Origin: JACMMS01 sp043772865
GTDB taxonomy: Bacteria > Pseudomonadota > Gammaproteobacteria > Burkholderiales > Methylophilaceae
Assembly (NCBI GenBank): GCA_043772865.1
Contig: JAYVFU010000220.1
Location: forward strand, 1 to 8,585
DNA length: 8,585 bases
Direction of reading: 5' to 3'
Shown: piece after piece, positions 5,593-8,585 of the stretch
How the letters are laid out: every line of letters begins with the position of its first letter
Numbering within the stretch: the stretch's first letter is position 1
The notes under the pieces: model-generated
Database searches by the model: none
Told to the model about the DNA's origin: nothing
What the model saw: the letters and a program-made list of their open reading frames with translations, nothing else
Translations under genes and position numbers: made by a program

Positions 5593-7032
5593 ATGACATA
5601 TTATCTAAAACTCCCCATCCTTAGCTACGTCATTTTGATGGTATCAGGTTGCGCCAGCCTACCCGACACGCAGTTTTATACTTCAAAATATAGAAACCAA
5701 GCAGCCCAATTTGAAAATGCGCGTGGCGCAGTTTCAGCTAAAAGAAGTGCCGCGATAATTGCTGAATTGAAACGCGCATCAGGTGATTTAGATATTTTAG
5801 ATAAACAAATTGCACTTGAACAAGATGTGGTTGGCAATCCATTAGTAATAGGCAACAAAGTGACGCTGTTAATCGATGGTCCGGCAACTTATAAAGAAAT
5901 GTTTGACGCAATTAAAAGTGCAAAAGACCATATCAATATGGAGTCTTTTATTTTTGAGGATGATGAAATAGGTCAGCAATTTGCTGATTTATTGATTGAG
6001 CGTCAATCGCAAGGTGTGCAAGTTAATTTAATGTATGACAGTATTGGCACTATCAGCACAAATACAAATTTTTTTGAGCAACTCACCAAAGCTGGTGTAC
6101 AAGTTCTGGAGTTTAATCCAATAAATCCATTAAAAGGTAAAAAAGCCTGGGAACCCAATCATCGTGATCATCGCAAACTATTAATTATTGATGGTCAAAT
6201 TGCATTTTTGGGCGGCATTAATATTAGCAGCGTTTATTCTAGCGGCTCAAGCTCAGGCGGCTCTTTTGCAAGCGGTTCAAAAGGTAAGCGTAATGAATTT
6301 GATAATAAAAAAGAGACATCTAAAGGTGCCAATAATGATGAAAGTGGCTGGCGCGATACCGATGTGAAGTTGGAAGGACCTATTGTTGCGCAGTTTCAAA
6401 CATTGTTTATTGAGTCCTGGAATAAACAAAAAGGCAACCCACTGGCGCCAAAATCTTACTTTCCAGCGGTGACTGCTCAAGGCAAAGAGATTGTCCGCGC
6501 TATAGGTAGCACGCCAGATGATCCGTTCAGTTTGATGTATCTCACATTAATATCAGCAATCACCAATGCTGAAAATCAAGTATATATTACCAATGCCTAC
6601 TTTGTGCCCGACCCTCAGTTAATTAAATCATTACTAGATGCAGCATCACGTGGCGTGGATGTTAGGTTGATTTTGCCACAGCATACAGATTCATCAGCGG
6701 CTTATTATGCGGGGCGCTCATACTTTAATGAGTTATTAAAAGGTGGAGTAAAAATATATGAGCGACGTATCGCATTACTTCATGCTAAAACAGCGATAGT
6801 AGATGGTATTTGGGTTTCTGTAGGCTCTAGCAACTTAGATTGGCGAAGTGCTTTAGACAACGATGAAGTCAATGCTGTGATTTTAGGTCGTGAGTTCTCA
6901 CGACAAATGCAAGCAGCCTATTTGGATGATATTAAAGCTTCTGATGAAATCACTTTAAAAGCTTGGCAAGATCGTTCTATTCTATTAAAAGTAAAAGAAA
7001 TGGGCGCAAGGTTAATTGGGCGGTTTCTATAG
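5593..7032 (+). CDS. Phospholipase D/cardiolipin synthase family lipoprotein
   Basis: The 479-residue protein belongs to the phospholipase D superfamily and has two complete HxKxxxxD motifs: HRKLLIID with His193, Lys195 and Asp200, and HAKTAIVD with His397, Lys399 and Asp404, followed by GGINIS and GSSNLDWRS respectively. This layout fits bacterial cardiolipin synthases (ClsC-like) that join phosphatidyl groups, though other phosphatidyltransferase or nuclease activity cannot be excluded. Residues 1-20 form a lipoprotein signal peptide ending in the lipobox VSGC, so Cys20 should be lipidated and the protein anchored facing the periplasm. The residue after Cys is Ala, which does not suggest retention in the inner membrane. 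Between the first HKD motif and GWRDTDVKLEGP lies a Ser/Gly-rich, then charged, insert (about 213-250). The gene follows the ssrA terminator by 90 bp in an AT-rich spacer and seems to be its own unit. The symbol is left empty because the exact Cls subfamily is uncertain. Confidence 0.88.
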   Translation: MTYYLKLPILSYVILMVSGCASLPDTQFYTSKYRNQAAQFENARGAVSAKRSAAIIAELKRASGDLDILDKQIALEQDVVGNPLVIGNKVTLLIDGPATYKEMFDAIKSAKDHINMESFIFEDDEIGQQFADLLIERQSQGVQVNLMYDSIGTISTNTNFFEQLTKAGVQVLEFNPINPLKGKKAWEPNHRDHRKLLIIDGQIAFLGGINISSVYSSGSSSGGSFASGSKGKRNEFDNKKETSKGANNDESGWRDTDVKLEGPIVAQFQTLFIESWNKQKGNPLAPKSYFPAVTAQGKEIVRAIGSTPDDPFSLMYLTLISAITNAENQVYITNAYFVPDPQLIKSLLDAASRGVDVRLILPQHTDSSAAYYAGRSYFNELLKGGVKIYERRIALLHAKTAIVDGIWVSVGSSNLDWRSALDNDEVNAVILGREFSRQMQAAYLDDIKASDEITLKAWQDRSILLKVKEMGARLIGRFL

Positions 7033-7075
7033 CTTAAATTTTTGATAGCTCAAATTTTACAGCTTATATTTTATA
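7031..7075. repeat. Three imperfect AGCTyAwATTTT direct repeats
   Basis: AGCTTAAATTTTT (from 7031), AGCTCAAATTTTA (from 7047) and AGCTTATATTTTA (from 7061) follow each other with periods of 16 and 14 nt. The first copy overlaps the stop codon of the phospholipase D family gene. They open a 217-bp spacer that is very rich in A and T and reuses AAATTT many times. Confidence 0.5.
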
Positions 7076-7139
7076 ACTTAACTAAGTCAAATTTAAGCAC
7101 TTACAGCTTTAACCTGTCATTTATCCAATTAAATTAAAC

Positions 7140-7168
7140 TTCACTTTCCATTTAAAATTGTATAAAAT
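7140..7168 (+). promoter_or_regulatory. Candidate promoter for ohrR
   Basis: TTCACT (7140-7145) and TAAAAT (7163-7168) are 17 nt apart, giving a start near 7175, inside the left arm of the large palindrome. The surrounding sequence is so AT-rich that chance -10 matches are common, so confidence is low. Confidence 0.3.
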
Positions 7169-7169
7169 C

Positions 7170-7215
7170 AAATTTTAGTAAATTAAATTGTACTCAATTA
7201 AATTTACTAAAATTT
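7170..7215. promoter_or_regulatory. 46-bp near-perfect palindrome upstream of ohrR, candidate operator
   Basis: Two 21-bp arms (7170-7190 and 7195-7215) are reverse complements with a single mismatch, around a 4-nt centre TACT. The innermost part is AATTG-TACT-CAATT. The half-site ATTGTA occurs at 7187-7192 within it and also at 7157-7162, exactly 30 bp upstream; ATTGTA-type halves resemble the known OhrR operator of Bacillus subtilis (TACAATT/AATTGTA). It lies 34 bp before the ohrR start and would overlap the 5' end of its transcript, so autoregulation is a fair inference. It has no following T-run, so an intrinsic terminator is unlikely. Confidence 0.6.
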
Positions 7216-7249
7216 AGTTACGAAAAATTTAATTAAGTGAAATTTAATA

Positions 7250-7684
7250 ATGACTGCTACTCATATCAATCAACAAATGTGCTTTGCACTTTATTCTGCC
7301 TCGCTTAGCATGACTAAGGTTTATAAGCCTCTATTAACTTCGCTAAACCTCACCTACCCGCAATATTTAGTCTTATTAGTACTTTGGCAACAAGATAAAA
7401 TCACTGTAAACGCGCTGGCAGACCAGTTGTTTTTAGACTCAGGCACATTGACACCTTTATTAAAACGCTTGGAGAAAAACGGCTACATAGGGAGGCAACG
7501 TGATACTGATGACGAGCGACGCGTGATTGTAACGCTTACTGAAACTGGGCGAAATTTAGAAACACTGTCTAAATATATTAATAAAAAAGTGACATGTAAA
7601 ACTGGTTGTACTTCACCTGAGATTAACAGCCTTAACGAACAGCTCATTTCATTGAGAACCTCATTAATTAGCCACATTAAATAA
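7250..7684 (+). CDS. ohrR: MarR family organic peroxide sensor/repressor, OhrR type
   Basis: OhrR proteins are dimeric MarR-type repressors that release DNA when an N-terminal cysteine is oxidised by organic hydroperoxides. This 144-residue protein has the typical start, QQMCFALYSASLSMTKVYKP, then LTYPQYLVLLVLW (34-46), the recognition-helix region LDSGTLTPLLKRLEKNGYI (62-80) and the wing RQRDTDDERRVIVTLT (82-97). Cys11 is the expected peroxidatic residue, and Tyr25 and Tyr36 match the tyrosines that hydrogen-bond to it. Cys116 lies 105 residues further on, the spacing of Cys22/Cys127 in Xanthomonas OhrR, so it should be the two-cysteine type; a further Cys120 is unusual. A large palindrome lies just upstream. 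The usual partner, the peroxidase gene ohr, is not adjacent; a dienelactone hydrolase family gene follows after 31 bp. The ribosome site (AAGTGA) is weak. Confidence 0.88.
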   Translation: MTATHINQQMCFALYSASLSMTKVYKPLLTSLNLTYPQYLVLLVLWQQDKITVNALADQLFLDSGTLTPLLKRLEKNGYIGRQRDTDDERRVIVTLTETGRNLETLSKYINKKVTCKTGCTSPEINSLNEQLISLRTSLISHIK

Positions 7685-7704
7685 GCCACATTTTTAATTA
7701 TCAA

Positions 7705-7709
7705 AAGGA
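7705..7709 (+). promoter_or_regulatory. Ribosome binding site of the dienelactone hydrolase gene
   Basis: AAGGA lies 6 nt before the ATG at 7716. It is one of the clearer Shine-Dalgarno sequences in the window and fixes this start, which leaves an unusually long stretch before the twin-arginine motif. Confidence 0.7.
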
Positions 7710-7715
7710 AAAGCA

Positions 7716-8585
7716 ATGGATTTACTAACCTATGGCTCTAAACCACTAGATTTTAATAGCGGAGATTACACACCTGCAGCCGCAACTGCAGGCTTTACAC
7801 GTCGAGCATTTATGATGACATCACTTGCGGTAGGGTTTGCAATTGCATCACAACCTTTATTAGCGCAAGCAATCACTACCGATATGCGCGGAATTACTGC
7901 AAGTGAAGTAAAAATACCAGTAGCCGACGGCAGTATCCCTGCTTATCAAGCCATGCCATCTACAGGTAAAAATTTCCCAGTGATTTTGGTTATACAAGAA
8001 ATTTTTGGTGTCCATGAGCATATTAAAGATATGTGTAGGCGCTATGCAAAAATGGGCTACTTAGCGATTGCGCCAGAGCTTTTTGCACGCCAAGGCGATG
8101 TTTCTACCATGACCGATATTGGCGAGATTTTAAGCAAAGTAGTGAGCAAGGTACCAGATGAACAAGTGTTCTCTGATTTAAATGCAACGCTTGCTTTTGT
8201 AAAAGACCAGAAAAAAGGTGATATTGAAAAACTAGGCTTAGTTGGTTACTGCTGGGGTGGTCGTACAGTTTGGCTATACGCGGAACGTAACTCTAATGTT
8301 AAGGCAGGCGTGGCTTATTATGGTTTATTAAATGGCATGAAATCTGATATTAAGAAAAATGACCCAATTGATATTGCACACAATTTAAAAGTGCCTGTGC
8401 TGGGTTTATATGCAAGTACGGATTCATTTATCAAACCAGAAATTATTGAACAAATGCAATCCGAGCTAGAAAAATCAGGGAGTAAATCAGAGATTATAGT
8501 CTTCCCTAATGTAAATCATGGTTTTAATGCAGATTACCGCCCAACTTACAATAAAACAGCTGCAGATTATGCACAAAAACTCGCT
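7716..8585 (+). CDS. Tat-exported dienelactone hydrolase family protein (3' partial)
   Basis: The reading frame stays open for 290 codons to the window end. It encodes an alpha/beta hydrolase of the dienelactone hydrolase (carboxymethylenebutenolidase) family. The nucleophile motif GYCWGG has Cys179, as in true dienelactone hydrolases, and the other expected triad residues are Asp236 (ASTDSF) and His268 (NHGFNADYRP). QEIFGVHEHIKD (94-105) holds the family glutamate, Glu95. The N-terminus has a twin-arginine signal: TRRAFM (28-33), then a hydrophobic stretch and a likely signal peptidase site after AQA (50-52), so the folded enzyme should go to the periplasm. About 27 residues come before the arginines, which is long but known for Tat substrates. 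The substrate cannot be read from sequence, and chlorocatechol degradation is not implied. The 31-bp gap after ohrR suggests co-transcription. Only a short C-terminal part should be missing. Confidence 0.88.
   Translation, partial: MDLLTYGSKPLDFNSGDYTPAAATAGFTRRAFMMTSLAVGFAIASQPLLAQAITTDMRGITASEVKIPVADGSIPAYQAMPSTGKNFPVILVIQEIFGVHEHIKDMCRRYAKMGYLAIAPELFARQGDVSTMTDIGEILSKVVSKVPDEQVFSDLNATLAFVKDQKKGDIEKLGLVGYCWGGRTVWLYAERNSNVKAGVAYYGLLNGMKSDIKKNDPIDIAHNLKVPVLGLYASTDSFIKPEIIEQMQSELEKSGSKSEIIVFPNVNHGFNADYRPTYNKTAADYAQKLA

Overview
The window looks like chromosome from a betaproteobacterial methylotroph of the Methylophilaceae (Methylotenera or a close relative). Three things point there: the end of an fhc operon for tetrahydromethanopterin-linked formaldehyde oxidation, a betaproteobacterial-type tmRNA tag (ANDETYSLAA), and an AT-leaning base composition with dRS3-like ATTCCC-N8-GGGAAT repeats. 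The assignment rests on recognising protein families by eye; no search was run.

Layout. (1) 1-1610, + strand: fhcD (cut by the window start) and fhcC, overlapping by one base, the distal part of an fhcABDC-type operon. (2) 1611-1913: a gene-free stretch with a REPIN-like pair of dRS3-like palindromes, a short 9-bp tandem repeat and a good promoter for trhO. (3) 1914-2867, + strand: trhO, a rhodanese-type tRNA U34 hydroxylase. (4) 2964-4442, - strand: ratA, then a second REPIN-like element, then rnfH, then a small protein with an HEPN-like RNNLFH motif directly behind rnfH. (5) 4532-5417, + strand: smpB and ssrA, the two parts of the trans-translation ribosome rescue system, followed by an intrinsic terminator. 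The divergent smpB/ratA-rnfH arrangement is the one known from Escherichia coli. (6) 5593-7032, + strand: a lipoprotein of the phospholipase D/cardiolipin synthase superfamily with two intact HKD motifs. (7) 7033-7249: a very AT-rich spacer with imperfect direct repeats and a 46-bp near-perfect palindrome just ahead of the next gene. (8) 7250-8585, + strand: a two-cysteine OhrR-type MarR regulator followed 31 bp later by a Tat-exported dienelactone hydrolase family protein that runs off the window end.

The genes fall into separate housekeeping units: C1 oxidation, tRNA modification, ribosome rescue, membrane lipid metabolism and peroxide response. The points most worth a second look are the HEPN-like protein attached to the ratA-rnfH operon beside smpB-ssrA, the two related REPIN-like elements, and the large palindrome before ohrR. 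I see no phage, transposase, integrase or CRISPR genes, and no clearly new multi-gene system.
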